Made by a program: the position numbers and the translations under genes
In this document: positions 32,204 to 41,221 of the stretch, one piece after another
Layout of the letters: each line of letters starts with the position of its first letter
How positions within the stretch are numbered: the stretch's first letter is position 1
From: CAVALG01 sp963656085
Lineage (GTDB): Bacteria; Bacillota; Clostridia; Oscillospirales; Acutalibacteraceae
Length of the DNA: 53,866 bases
Assembly (NCBI GenBank): GCA_963656085.1
Contig: CAVKHV010000002.1
Coordinates: 1-53,866, forward strand
Reading direction: 5' to 3'
The notes under the pieces: model-generated
The model's database searches: none
Told to the model about the DNA's origin: nothing
The model's input: only the letters and a program-made list of their open reading frames with translations

Positions 32204-34051
32204 ATGTCTACCGATAAAAACCGAAAAAAGCCTTCGGTTATTAAAAACTTTATTTATATGCTCAAAATAATCGGCAAAGCCGACCCCAAACGAATTTGGA
32301 TTCAGCTTTGTCAATACGCTATGCACTACGGTTTAAGGCTGTTTTTCAATGTGGTTCTTCTACAGTATGTGCTTGGCAAAAACGAACCGCGAACATTTAC
32401 GCAATCCGCCCTGTTTATTGCGGCAACGCTTGTAATTTCCACAGCCGTTTTTGTTTTTTTAAGTTGGATTTATAATATCGGAATTCCAAAAAGCGATATA
32501 AGAATCAGCAAAGAACTCAACAAGGAACTGTTTATAAAAGCGTCGGAGGTTGACATAGCCTGCTACGAGACTCCCGAATTTTACAATAATTATTCAAAAG
32601 CGGTTTCCGAAGCTGCAACAAGAGGCGCGCAGGTTGTACAGGACTTTGCAATGTTTGTCTGTTCTTTGGTTTCTACCGTAATCGGTCTTATTATGATGGC
32701 AAGAATAACGGTTTGGTGCCTGCCGTTTGTAATCGTCCCTGCTGTTGCCCACCTGTTTATTTCTCCGCGCGCAAAAAAATATGCATATGAACTGAACAAC
32801 GAAAACACGCCGTACCGCCGCCGCTCGGATTATGTAAACCGCACCGTATTTTTAAAACGATACACGGGCGAAATGCGAATGACGGGGATATTCGGCGTAC
32901 TCAAAAATCTGCTCGGTTTTTCATTCAACGGCATTAACAAAAACATTGATAAATACAAGTTTAAATTAATGTGGTACCACTGGATAGGCTGCTTTATGGC
33001 GTATGTTTTTGCGCTTTACGGTATGTGGATTGTTGCAGGCTACCTCTCATTAGTTGACGGCAGCATAAGACTCGGACAATTTGCTGTGCTTGCAAGCGCA
33101 ATTTCAACGGTTTCGGACATACTCGGATACATCGGAGAAGCCGTCAGGCAATCGGCAGAGGACGGAATATTTATTGAAAACTTTAAAAAGTTTATGGCAT
33201 ACAAACCGCAAATACCCGAGTCGTGGGACGGGAGTACCCCTCCCCTGCCCGTTAAGTCACTTACATTTAAAAATGTGAGTTTTAAATATCCGAACACGGA
33301 AAACTATGCTCTTGAAAACATAAACTTCACGGTAAAAAGCGGCGAAAAAACTGCGATTGTAGGATTTAACGGTTCCGGCAAAACCACGCTTATAAAACTT
33401 ATAATGCGGTTCTACGACCCCACAGATGGTGAAATATTACTTAACGGAATTAACATAAAATCCTTCAATTTAAAGGCCTACAGACGGATTATAGGCGCAA
33501 CATTTCAGGATTTTGCAATATTTTCATCAACCGTTACCGAGAATGTACTGTTGCGCGAACCAAAAAATGATAGTGACAAAGCTCGTGCGGCGCAGGCGCT
33601 CCGAAACAGCGGAATAGCCGAAAAAATACGCACATTGCCGAAGGGTGCCGACACCGTGCTTACCCGTGAATTTGATGAAAACGGAGCCTGCCTTTCGGGC
33701 GGTGAAGAACAAAAGATTGCCGTTGCAAGAGCGTTTGCATCGCAAAGGCCGATAATAATTTTAGATGAACCGAGCAGCGCGCTTGACCCGATTGCCGAAT
33801 ACAATCTTTATGAAAACATACTGAAGGTCTGCTCGGAATGCGACCCCGAAAAAGGCAAGATTGCCTTTATAATTTCGCACAGGCTGTCATCAGCCGCCTT
33901 ATCGGATAACATATTGCTGTTAAGCGGCGGCAAACTTGTCCAAAAAGGCACACACCGCGAACTTATGGATCAGGGCGGCGAATACGCCGATATGTTCAAC
34001 AAGCAAGCGGAAAGTTATATGGCAGAGGAAGGCGGTGTGCAGTATGCCTAA
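32204..34051 (+). CDS. ABC exporter half-transporter (permease-ATPase), first of a pair
   Basis: A 615-residue type IV (MsbA-like) half-transporter. About six membrane helices (residues 30-340) precede the ATPase. The ATPase has Walker A GFNGSGKTTL (about 386), Q-loop ATFQDF, signature LSGGEEQK, Walker B IIILDEPSSALDP and H-loop ISHRLSS. The catalytic Glu is present. It overlaps the next gene by 8 bases, so the two products surely form a heterodimer. The substrate is unknown; heterodimeric exporters of this type in Firmicutes often move drugs or peptides. No peptidase domain and no precursor peptide gene are seen nearby. AAAGGAG precedes the ATG. Confidence 0.9.
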   Translation: MSTDKNRKKPSVIKNFIYMLKIIGKADPKRIWIQLCQYAMHYGLRLFFNVVLLQYVLGKNEPRTFTQSALFIAATLVISTAVFVFLSWIYNIGIPKSDIRISKELNKELFIKASEVDIACYETPEFYNNYSKAVSEAATRGAQVVQDFAMFVCSLVSTVIGLIMMARITVWCLPFVIVPAVAHLFISPRAKKYAYELNNENTPYRRRSDYVNRTVFLKRYTGEMRMTGIFGVLKNLLGFSFNGINKNIDKYKFKLMWYHWIGCFMAYVFALYGMWIVAGYLSLVDGSIRLGQFAVLASAISTVSDILGYIGEAVRQSAEDGIFIENFKKFMAYKPQIPESWDGSTPPLPVKSLTFKNVSFKYPNTENYALENINFTVKSGEKTAIVGFNGSGKTTLIKLIMRFYDPTDGEILLNGINIKSFNLKAYRRIIGATFQDFAIFSSTVTENVLLREPKNDSDKARAAQALRNSGIAEKIRTLPKGADTVLTREFDENGACLSGGEEQKIAVARAFASQRPIIILDEPSSALDPIAEYNLYENILKVCSECDPEKGKIAFIISHRLSSAALSDNILLLSGGKLVQKGTHRELMDQGGEYADMFNKQAESYMAEEGGVQYA

Positions 34052-35828
34052 AAGCAAGCCTAAACACAACGGTTCCCTTAAAAGTGCGATGTGGGGGTTG
34101 GGCATAGTATTCCGCGCAAGTCCTTCTTATGTTATCGGCACGGTCATAAGCGGTATGTTGGAAGCCATAGGCCGTGTAATTGAAGGCGTTATTCTTCTCG
34201 CCTACCTTATAAACTGCATTGAGTACCGCCGCCCGTTTATACAAGCGTTGTATGTAATTTTAGGATTTGCGGCGTTTATGTGCCTTAAATTTCTTTGGGA
34301 CGCAATATGCGAACAGTGGATAAAACCTAAGGGTGCGGAAAAAATTAAACTGAAACTGTCGGTTATGCTTTACGAAAAAGCGGTTGGAATGGACATAATG
34401 TTTTATGACGACCCGAAATTTTATAACGATTTTGTATGGTCGATGAACAATGCGTCCGAAAAGATGCTGCACCTTGTCCAAATGGTTTATTTCGCTGCAT
34501 TCGCCGTTACTTCAATTATCGCAACCGGCATATATGTTTCGCTTAAAGACCCGATAGGCATAGTTTTTGCCGCTGTCGCCACGGTCTTGGGCATTGTTAC
34601 AACCATGCTGCACAACCAAATAGGCTTAAAAATTGAAACCGATAAAAAGCCTTGGGAAAGACGGCGCGACTATGTAAACCGTATTTTTTACCTTGCAGAT
34701 TACGCAAAGGACCTGCGTATGGGTGAAATGAAAGACGGTTTGCTTAAAACTCAACAAACGGCTTCCGACGAAATGGAAAAGGCCATTGACAAGCACAAAC
34801 GCCGTATACTGGGCATTTCGGCACTTTCAACGCTTACAACAAATTCCGACCTATTTTACCTTTTATGGGTGTTGTTCCGCTGCCTTATTAAAAAATCAAT
34901 GTCGCTTGGCACTATGGTATCGAGTTTTAATGCATTCGGCGCGTTGGCAAGCCGTTTAGATTGGCTTTCAAGCCTTATCCCCGATATTCAAAAAGACGGG
35001 CTTTACATTGAAAGAATGAAAACCTTTCTTGAAACCGAGAATGTAATGCCCGACAACGGCAGCAAGAAACCCGGCAAAAATTTTGATATACAATTTAAAA
35101 ATGTTTCGTTTACATATCCAAACACAGAACACCCTGTTTTAAAGAATATCAATATTAAAATACCGTCGGGAAGTAAGATTTCGTTTGTAGGATATAACGG
35201 TGCGGGAAAATCCACACTTGTAAAACTTATTATGCGGCTTTATGACCCAACCGAGGGCGAAATAACCTGCGGCGGCACCGATATTAAGGATTATCGGCTT
35301 AAAGACTACCGCGCCCGTATTCGCACTCTTTTCCAAGATTACCGCATTATGGCGGCAACCCTCGGCGAAAACATAACTATGTCGGACGGCGTTGTAAATG
35401 AGCAGGAAGCGCTTAGGGTAATTAAGGATGTCGGGTTTGACAATGTTTACAGCAGTTTACCTAACGGACTTGACACTCCGCTTACCAAAGAATTTTACGC
35501 GGACGGCGTGAACCTTTCCGGCGGCGAACAGCAAAAGGTGGCAATTTGCCGTGTACTGTATGAAAATCTCGATATTATGATTTTGGACGAACCGAGCAGC
35601 GCACTTGACCCGTTATCGGAATACCGCCTTAACAATACAATCGACAAACTTTCAGGCGGTAAAACGGTTATTTTCATTTCGCACCGACTGTCAACCACAA
35701 AATACGCGGATAAAATATATATGCTCAAAAACGGTGAAATTATTGAGCAAGGCTCGCACGGAGAACTTATGGAACAGGACGGCGAGTATGCCGCTATGTT
35801 TAAATTGCAGGCGCAGAAGTACAGATAA
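34044..35828 (+). CDS. ABC exporter half-transporter (permease-ATPase), second of a pair
   Basis: A 594-residue partner of the preceding gene with the same layout: about six membrane helices (20-340), then Walker A GYNGAGKSTL (about 381), signature LSGGEQQK, Walker B IMILDEPSSALDP and H-loop ISHRLST. Both halves keep the catalytic Glu, so neither ATP site is obviously degenerate, unlike many Firmicute heterodimers. The frame is open upstream to 33936, deep inside the first gene, but the ATG at 34044 gives a natural N-terminus (MPKSKPKHNG) and an 8-base overlap typical of coupled genes. The loops after helix 4 (WERRRDYVNRIFYLADYAKD) are conserved between the two halves, so they came from an old duplication. 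Confidence 0.9.
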   Translation: MPKSKPKHNGSLKSAMWGLGIVFRASPSYVIGTVISGMLEAIGRVIEGVILLAYLINCIEYRRPFIQALYVILGFAAFMCLKFLWDAICEQWIKPKGAEKIKLKLSVMLYEKAVGMDIMFYDDPKFYNDFVWSMNNASEKMLHLVQMVYFAAFAVTSIIATGIYVSLKDPIGIVFAAVATVLGIVTTMLHNQIGLKIETDKKPWERRRDYVNRIFYLADYAKDLRMGEMKDGLLKTQQTASDEMEKAIDKHKRRILGISALSTLTTNSDLFYLLWVLFRCLIKKSMSLGTMVSSFNAFGALASRLDWLSSLIPDIQKDGLYIERMKTFLETENVMPDNGSKKPGKNFDIQFKNVSFTYPNTEHPVLKNINIKIPSGSKISFVGYNGAGKSTLVKLIMRLYDPTEGEITCGGTDIKDYRLKDYRARIRTLFQDYRIMAATLGENITMSDGVVNEQEALRVIKDVGFDNVYSSLPNGLDTPLTKEFYADGVNLSGGEQQKVAICRVLYENLDIMILDEPSSALDPLSEYRLNNTIDKLSGGKTVIFISHRLSTTKYADKIYMLKNGEIIEQGSHGELMEQDGEYAAMFKLQAQKYR

Positions 35829-35860
35829 TACGACGGTCGGAACAAAAAGCAAGTTCCCTA

Positions 35861-35888
35861 TTGTGCATTAAAAATAATGTGATATAAT
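35861..35888 (+). promoter_or_regulatory. promoter of DUF4886 gene
   Basis: TTGTGC (35861-35866), a 16-base spacer and TATAAT (35883-35888). Confidence 0.5.
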
Positions 35889-35926
35889 TATAAAAACACT
35901 AAATGCAACCATATGTGAGGTTATTT

Positions 35927-36667
35927 ATGAAAATTCTTTCTATCGGAAACAGTTTTTCCACCGATGCAACAACATTTTTACATCAAATTGCCCTTTCGGC
36001 AGGTGTTGATATAACAACCGTAAACCTGTTTATCGGCGGATGCTCGCTTGAAACACATTGGAACAATGCGCAAAGCGACGCACAGGCGTATGCATATGAA
36101 CTTAACGGCACATTTGACGGGCGTATGGCGTCAATAAAAGAGGCATTGTGCGAACACGATTGGGATGTTGTAACGCTACATCAGGCAAGCCTGCTTTCGG
36201 GTGTACCCGACTCCTACCACCCGTATTTTGAAAATATGCTCGGATATGTACGCAAATATGCGCCGCGCGCTAAGATTTACATAATGCAGACCTGGGCGTT
36301 TGACGATGACTGCACCCGTGAGGGGTATGAAGAATACCACAACTCGCAAAAGGAGATGTACACGCGTCTTGTCCCCTGTTATGACGAAATAGCACTCTCA
36401 AGCGGCCTGCCGCTTGTACGCTGCGGCGACGCTGTACAGAAACTCCGCACACTGCCCGAATTCGACAGAGATAACGGCGGCAGGTCAATATGCCGCGACG
36501 GTTATCATATGCACCTTATTTACGGCAGATACCTGCTTGCCGCAATCTGGTTTAAAACCATCTTCGGCGGCGACCTTTCGCGCTGTAACTTCTACCCGGA
36601 GGTTGAGGGCGAGGAAACCGATAAAAAACTTATTGACCTTATAAAGAATTTTGTTATAAATCTGTAA
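35927..36667 (+). CDS. DUF4886 SGNH/GDSL-type hydrolase
   Basis: A 246-residue protein that fits the DUF4886 group of SGNH-fold hydrolases. The block I serine lies in KILSIGNSFSTDAT (Ser11 or nearby), and the C-terminal HMHLIYGRYLLAAIWFKTIF carries the probable catalytic His. Related domains are found in carbohydrate esterases and surface enzymes, but this one has no signal peptide, so it acts in the cytoplasm. The substrate is unknown. The frame extends eight codons upstream, but GAGG at 35917-35920 fits the ATG at 35927. It is monocistronic between its own promoter and a strong terminator. Confidence 0.75.
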   Translation: MKILSIGNSFSTDATTFLHQIALSAGVDITTVNLFIGGCSLETHWNNAQSDAQAYAYELNGTFDGRMASIKEALCEHDWDVVTLHQASLLSGVPDSYHPYFENMLGYVRKYAPRAKIYIMQTWAFDDDCTREGYEEYHNSQKEMYTRLVPCYDEIALSSGLPLVRCGDAVQKLRTLPEFDRDNGGRSICRDGYHMHLIYGRYLLAAIWFKTIFGGDLSRCNFYPEVEGEETDKKLIDLIKNFVINL

Positions 36668-36674
36668 TTTTTAA

Positions 36675-36719
36675 GCAAAGCAAGTGCTCGTTTAATTGGG
36701 GTATTTGCTTTGTTTTTTT
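36675..36719 (+). terminator. terminator of DUF4886 gene
   Basis: CAAAGCAA pairs with TTGCTTTG, followed at once by seven T. Confidence 0.8.
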
Positions 36720-36731
36720 GCAAAATGCATA

Positions 36732-36759
36732 TTGTAAATTTAAAAAAACATGCTATAAT
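36732..36759 (+). promoter_or_regulatory. promoter of degV-family gene
   Basis: TTGTAA (36732-36737), a 16-base spacer and TATAAT (36754-36759). Confidence 0.65.
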
Positions 36760-36822
36760 GTATGAAGAATTTGATAATTCGGCTTAACAAAAAACAGTCA
36801 GTTATAAGGAGAATATGGCGAA

Positions 36823-37674
36823 ATGGAAAAAAACAGAACCATTGTATTGAGCGACAGCACCTCTGATCTCGGTCCGGAACTTATTAAAAAATATTCTATC
36901 CCCATCAATCCGCTTACCATATTGCTTGACGACAAGCAATATAAAGACGGTGTTGAAATCACACCCGATGAATTGTTCGATTTTTACGCCAAAAACAAAC
37001 GTCTGCCGAAAACCACCTGCGCCAACTACCAGGAACATTACGACTTTATTAAAAAATATGTCGACGAAGGTTATGAGGTAGTCTATTTCACCATAAGCTC
37101 GGAGTTTTCAGCAAACTATCAAAACGCCAAACTTGCCGCCGACGAATTTGAGAATGTCTATGTGGTTGACAGCCGAAACCTTTCAACAGGCGTCGGTCTT
37201 CAGGTTCTGCGCGCTGCCGAACTTGCCGAACAGGGCTTATCCGCAAAAGAAATATATGATAAAGCAATTGAACTTCGCGACCGTGTGGACGCTTCCTTTG
37301 TTATAGACACGCTTGAATTTTTACATAAAGGCGGCCGCTGTTCCTCTGTTGCCGCACTGGGCGCCAATCTTTTAAAATTAAAGCCCTGCATAGAAGTATC
37401 GGGCGGCAAAATGTCGGTCTGCAAAAAATACCGCGGCAAACTTATATCGGTACTTGAAGAATATGCAAAAGACCGTTTGAGCGATATTGAAAATATCGAC
37501 CCGAAAAGAATATTCATAACCCACACAAAATGCGACCCCGAAATTCTTACCGAAATCCACAGAATTATTGAAGAAACGGGGCACTTTGAAGAAATACTTG
37601 ACACAACCGCCGGCTCAACCGTTTCGGTACATTGCGGCCCCGGTACTTTAGGCGTGCTTTTTATACGCAAATAA
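36823..37674 (+). CDS. DegV-family fatty-acid-binding protein
   Basis: A 283-residue DegV protein of standard length. The N-terminal domain reads IVLSDSTSDLGPELIKKY, with the lid motif TTCANYQEHYDFIKKY, and FTISSEFSANYQNAK holds the Ser pair that contacts the fatty-acid carboxylate. In the C-terminal domain KGGRCSSVAALGANLL is the second hallmark. DegV (FakB) proteins present fatty acids to the kinase FakA; no fakA is in the window, so its use in lipid uptake is only a family inference. The ribosome-binding site AAGGAG (36806-36811) lies between two ATGs: 36823 at 11 bases and an out-of-frame one at 36815 at 3 bases. Confidence 0.9.
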   Translation: MEKNRTIVLSDSTSDLGPELIKKYSIPINPLTILLDDKQYKDGVEITPDELFDFYAKNKRLPKTTCANYQEHYDFIKKYVDEGYEVVYFTISSEFSANYQNAKLAADEFENVYVVDSRNLSTGVGLQVLRAAELAEQGLSAKEIYDKAIELRDRVDASFVIDTLEFLHKGGRCSSVAALGANLLKLKPCIEVSGGKMSVCKKYRGKLISVLEEYAKDRLSDIENIDPKRIFITHTKCDPEILTEIHRIIEETGHFEEILDTTAGSTVSVHCGPGTLGVLFIRK

Positions 37675-37683
37675 GATTTATTG

Positions 37684-37734
37684 TTCCGACGCGGGCGATA
37701 CCTTCGCCGACTGCGTCGGAATTTATGCTTTTTG
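37684..37734 (+). terminator. terminator of degV-family gene
   Basis: TTCCGACGC pairs with GCGTCGGAA, with an inner GGCGA/TCGCC pairing, followed by TTTATGCTTTTT. Confidence 0.75.
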
Positions 37735-37784
37735 CCGAAATACACGCCTGTAAGTGCAAAACTTTTTTCACTTTCGCCGCTTGC

Positions 37785-37813
37785 TTTTTTTGTAAATGGT
37801 GATATCATATAAT
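37785..37813 (+). promoter_or_regulatory. probable promoter of V-ATPase operon
   Basis: A good -10, TATAAT (37808-37813), lies 26 bases before the first start codon; the matching -35 is only TTTTTT (37785-37790). Confidence 0.45.
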
Positions 37814-37838
37814 GTATTATAAAAAGGTGGCTTTGCTA

Positions 37839-38198
37839 ATGGATGACAGAATTAAAACCGCACTCGAAAACGGAAGCGACAACGCCCTTAAAAATATAAT
37901 CGATAACATACTTGTAATTGATGAACAGGCGCGCACGCTTACAAAACAGGCAAATGATGAACGTGAGAAAAAACTGTCGCTGCTTGATGCTCAAAAACAG
38001 GAAATTGAAGACAGTGCAATGGCGGAAGCTAAAGAAAAGGTAGAAAAGTTCAGGGCGGCGCAAAACAAAAAAAACGAAACTCTGCTTAACAACTCGTTAA
38101 AGAACGAAAAAGAGGCCATAGAACGCCTTAACAGCCAGGCTGAAAAATTCTCCGATAAATGGGCTGATGATATTTTTAAGGCAGTTATTGCGGATTAA
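37839..38198 (+). CDS. V-type ATPase peripheral-stalk subunit (G/H-like coiled coil)
   Basis: A 119-residue protein, almost entirely predicted coiled coil from about residue 20 to 105, rich in Glu, Lys, Ala and Gln (DEQARTLTKQANDEREKKLS, then KEKVEKFRAAQNKKNE). The size, composition and place as first gene of the V-ATPase operon match the G/H stalk subunit that pairs with subunit E. Sequence alone of such coiled coils is not specific, so the call leans on context. AGGTGG sits eight bases before the ATG at 37839; the frame is open nine codons further up. Confidence 0.7.
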   Translation: MDDRIKTALENGSDNALKNIIDNILVIDEQARTLTKQANDEREKKLSLLDAQKQEIEDSAMAEAKEKVEKFRAAQNKKNETLLNNSLKNEKEAIERLNSQAEKFSDKWADDIFKAVIAD

Positions 38199-38210
38199 GA
38201 AGGTGTTATA

Positions 38211-39251
38211 TTGAGTACGGCAGCTTCAAATTCTATAATGACAGTTTCAAGGGCAAAATACGGCAAACGGCTGCGGGCTGCCGATTACAGAGCAATGGCA
38301 GGGATGAAAACCGTTGCGGATGTGGCAGGTTACCTTAAAACCAGGACGCGCTATTCCGCCGCGCTTTCCGCCGTCAACGAAAATTCGGTGCACCGCGCCA
38401 ACCTTGAAAATGCTTTGCAGAACTATAATATAAACGAAGTTTACGAAATGTGCCGATTTGAACGGTCGCTCGGTTCGGGATTGTTCAGATATATCATTAA
38501 AAAATATGAGTCGGACCTGCTTAAAAGTTTCCTTGTATACTTTAAGTCGGGCAAAAACGACCTGTTCTTAGCTTCCCTTCCGATGTCGGTAAACAAGTTT
38601 TCAACGCTCGATTTTGAAAAGATGTGTTCATTCAGAGACCCGTCTCAGATTGCGGAATACCTCGCAACTACCGATTATACCTTCTTAAAGCAGGATATTC
38701 TGGATGAAAACGGGATTGATTTAACACTGGTCGAAGCTAAACTTGACCGTTCGCTTTTTAAATCGGCGGCTGACCGGCTCGGTCCGCACGCGGGGGGCAA
38801 CGGGCTCGACATATATTCATTCCTTACAATGCGCGCCCAACTGTACGATTTTTTGGTTATATACCGTTCCAAAAAATATTACGATTGCACACCGCTTGAA
38901 ATAACGCCGTTGCTTATAAACCTCGGCGGCGCAATAAGCCAGAAAACTATGCGTGAAATGGTCAATGCCGAAAATTCAAAAAAAGCGGCGGATATATTCT
39001 TAACAACAAAATACGGCAAAAATGCGGAAAAATACGGGTTTGACCGTAACATTGAAAAGTTCTGCAACAGGATAATAAACAGGTATATTGAAAAATCAAT
39101 TCACCTCTCGGCTGACCCTATGGCCGTTACGCTGGCATACATCATTTTCAGCGAGGCCGAGGCAAATAATGTTATAAATATTGCCGAAGGCGTACGCTAC
39201 GGTCTGTCACCCGAAGCAATACTTGAAAATATAGTTGCACCCGAAGAATAG
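38211..39251 (+). CDS. ntpC: V-type ATPase subunit C (V0d/AC39 family)
   Basis: A 346-residue all-helical protein of the NtpC/AC39 family. This funnel-shaped subunit links the central shaft to the membrane c-ring. The N-terminus has the typical SIMTVSRAKYGKRLRAADYRAMAG, and the C-terminus ends in FSEAEANNVINIAEGVRYGL, a conserved stretch that lines the end of the funnel (usually E-x-x-N-x-R). The start is TTG with AAGGTG upstream. In many clostridia ntpC lies after K or E; here it is before I. Confidence 0.88.
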   Translation: MSTAASNSIMTVSRAKYGKRLRAADYRAMAGMKTVADVAGYLKTRTRYSAALSAVNENSVHRANLENALQNYNINEVYEMCRFERSLGSGLFRYIIKKYESDLLKSFLVYFKSGKNDLFLASLPMSVNKFSTLDFEKMCSFRDPSQIAEYLATTDYTFLKQDILDENGIDLTLVEAKLDRSLFKSAADRLGPHAGGNGLDIYSFLTMRAQLYDFLVIYRSKKYYDCTPLEITPLLINLGGAISQKTMREMVNAENSKKAADIFLTTKYGKNAEKYGFDRNIEKFCNRIINRYIEKSIHLSADPMAVTLAYIIFSEAEANNVINIAEGVRYGLSPEAILENIVAPEE

Positions 39252-39262
39252 GAGGCTAACAG

Positions 39263-41194
39263 ATGTCGGTTGAAAAAATGAAGGCAGCAAGCATTGTCGG
39301 TAAAATGACACGGCTTGACGATACCATTGAAATCTGCCTTTCATCAGGTTATTTTCACGCAGAATCGGCTATGGATATGCTGGGTTCGGCGGAAGGATTT
39401 AAAGCCATAGCAACAGAAAACACTTTTTCAGCGCAACTTGACCGTCTTACAAATCTGTTTAAACAGTTCGGTGTTACTCCGCCCGAAACGGTCGACGGAA
39501 AAAACCAGCACTACACGGACAGTTTTATCGACGAAACGCTTAACAGTATTAACACCCAGTTAAGCGATGTACAGGCGAAACGCGCGCAGTTACAGTCGGA
39601 AATTGATGAACTTGAGCATAAAATAAGTCATCTTAAACATTTTGAAAGCCTGCATTTGGATCTTAACGATGTTTTTGACTGCGAGTTTATTAAGGTGCGT
39701 TTCGGACGTCTGCCGGTGGACAGTTATAAAAAAATACGCCACCATTCGTCAAACGAAATTTTGTTTTATCCCACATCAAGCAACGAGGACTACTATTGGG
39801 GTATGTATGTGGCGCCTGTCAGACGCGTCAAGGAAATTGACCGTATATTTGCTTCGCTTTTCTTTGAAAGGCTCATCCTGCCCGACAATGTCGGCACGCC
39901 GCAGGAAATAATGAAGCAATATAAAGACGAGGTTATTAAAAAACACCTGCAGATTGAAAAACTTAACAAAACAATCAATGAATGTTTTGTGCAGCACGAA
40001 AAAGAATGTTTTGCGCTGTATGTGCAGTTGAAAAAAGAGGCAGATATAGCCGCCGTAAAGCAATATGTTTGCGAATACAACAACACTTTTATGCTTATCG
40101 GATGGGTTCCCGAATCAAAGGTTACGGATTTTAAGGCGCTGTTGCAATCTGTCGGAAAAATTGATGTGGATTTCAGCGAGCCGGACGAAGTATCGCGGTT
40201 AAAACCGCCCACAAAGCTGAAAAACGGTTTCCTGTTCCGCCCGTTCCAGTTTTTTGTTGAGATATACGGTATGCCGGATTACAACGAACTTGACCCGACG
40301 GCGTTTGTTGCAATAACCTACACGATTTTATACGGTATAATGTTTGCCGACCTCGGTCAAGGTATTATTCTTGCGCTTGCGGGACTGCTGATGTGGAAAA
40401 TCAAAAAAATGGCGCTCGGCAAAATTCTTATCCCCTGCGGAATATTCGGCGCTCTGTTCGGGCTTATATTCGGCAGCGTATTCGGGGACGAAGAAATGCT
40501 TAACCCGATGTACCGTGCGCTTGGGTTTAAAGAAAAGCCCATTGATGTTATGTCAAGCGCCACAACACTGCTTGCATTTTCGGTCGGCATAGGAGTTTTT
40601 CTGCTGCTTATAGCAATGCTGTTCGGCGTGGTTGCCAACTTTAAGCGAAAAGACACGGGCGCCGCGATTTTCAGTTCGGGCGGTATCGCGGGATTTTTGC
40701 TGTACTCCGGCATACTTGTGCTGGCAGCATCAATACTTTTGAAACTTAACATTCCCACGGCGGCAATAATCCTTCCCCTTATTGTACTTCCCGTAATATC
40801 AATGCTGCTGTCGCAGCCGCTTTCATCGCTTGTTGCGGGCAAGGGTTTCCGGGTCGACTCGGTAGGCGATTATATACTTGAAACGGTATTTGAACTTATC
40901 GAGGTCCTGCTTTCAATGTTCTCAAATACCGTAAGTTTCCTGCGTGTCGGCGCTTTTGTCCTTATCCACGCCGGAATGATGCTGGCGTTCACCTCCCTTT
41001 CCGCAATCGTAGGCGGCGGGGTCGGCGGCACGATACTTATGGTATTCGGCAACGCATTCGTCATAGTTCTTGAAGGATTGCTCGTCGGTATACAGGTTTT
41101 GAGATTGGAATTTTACGAGATGTTCTCGCATTTCTATGACGGAAATGGACAAAAATTCACGCCGCTTTCTTCACTTATTAAAGGCATAAACTGA
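39263..41194 (+). CDS. ntpI: V-type ATPase subunit I (a-subunit)
   Basis: A 643-residue membrane stator subunit. The N-terminal cytoplasmic half (1-340) is a folded-back coiled coil (for example SDVQAKRAQLQSEIDELEHK). The C-terminal half has about seven membrane helices from about residue 350, starting PTAFVAITYTILYGIMFADL. The essential arginine region is near SMFSNTVSFLRVGAFVLIHA (about 555), which faces the c-ring glutamate. It forms the ion path with subunit K. AGGAGG lies before the ATG. The length is normal. Confidence 0.94.
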   Translation: MSVEKMKAASIVGKMTRLDDTIEICLSSGYFHAESAMDMLGSAEGFKAIATENTFSAQLDRLTNLFKQFGVTPPETVDGKNQHYTDSFIDETLNSINTQLSDVQAKRAQLQSEIDELEHKISHLKHFESLHLDLNDVFDCEFIKVRFGRLPVDSYKKIRHHSSNEILFYPTSSNEDYYWGMYVAPVRRVKEIDRIFASLFFERLILPDNVGTPQEIMKQYKDEVIKKHLQIEKLNKTINECFVQHEKECFALYVQLKKEADIAAVKQYVCEYNNTFMLIGWVPESKVTDFKALLQSVGKIDVDFSEPDEVSRLKPPTKLKNGFLFRPFQFFVEIYGMPDYNELDPTAFVAITYTILYGIMFADLGQGIILALAGLLMWKIKKMALGKILIPCGIFGALFGLIFGSVFGDEEMLNPMYRALGFKEKPIDVMSSATTLLAFSVGIGVFLLLIAMLFGVVANFKRKDTGAAIFSSGGIAGFLLYSGILVLAASILLKLNIPTAAIILPLIVLPVISMLLSQPLSSLVAGKGFRVDSVGDYILETVFELIEVLLSMFSNTVSFLRVGAFVLIHAGMMLAFTSLSAIVGGGVGGTILMVFGNAFVIVLEGLLVGIQVLRLEFYEMFSHFYDGNGQKFTPLSSLIKGIN

Positions 41195-41221
41195 AAATTA
41201 TTTTTGAAAGGATAGATAATT

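Noticed and set aside
33936..34043. Longer N-terminus of the second ABC half-transporter
   Set aside because: It lies inside the end of the first half and has no plausible start signal; the ATG at 34044 gives a normal overlap.
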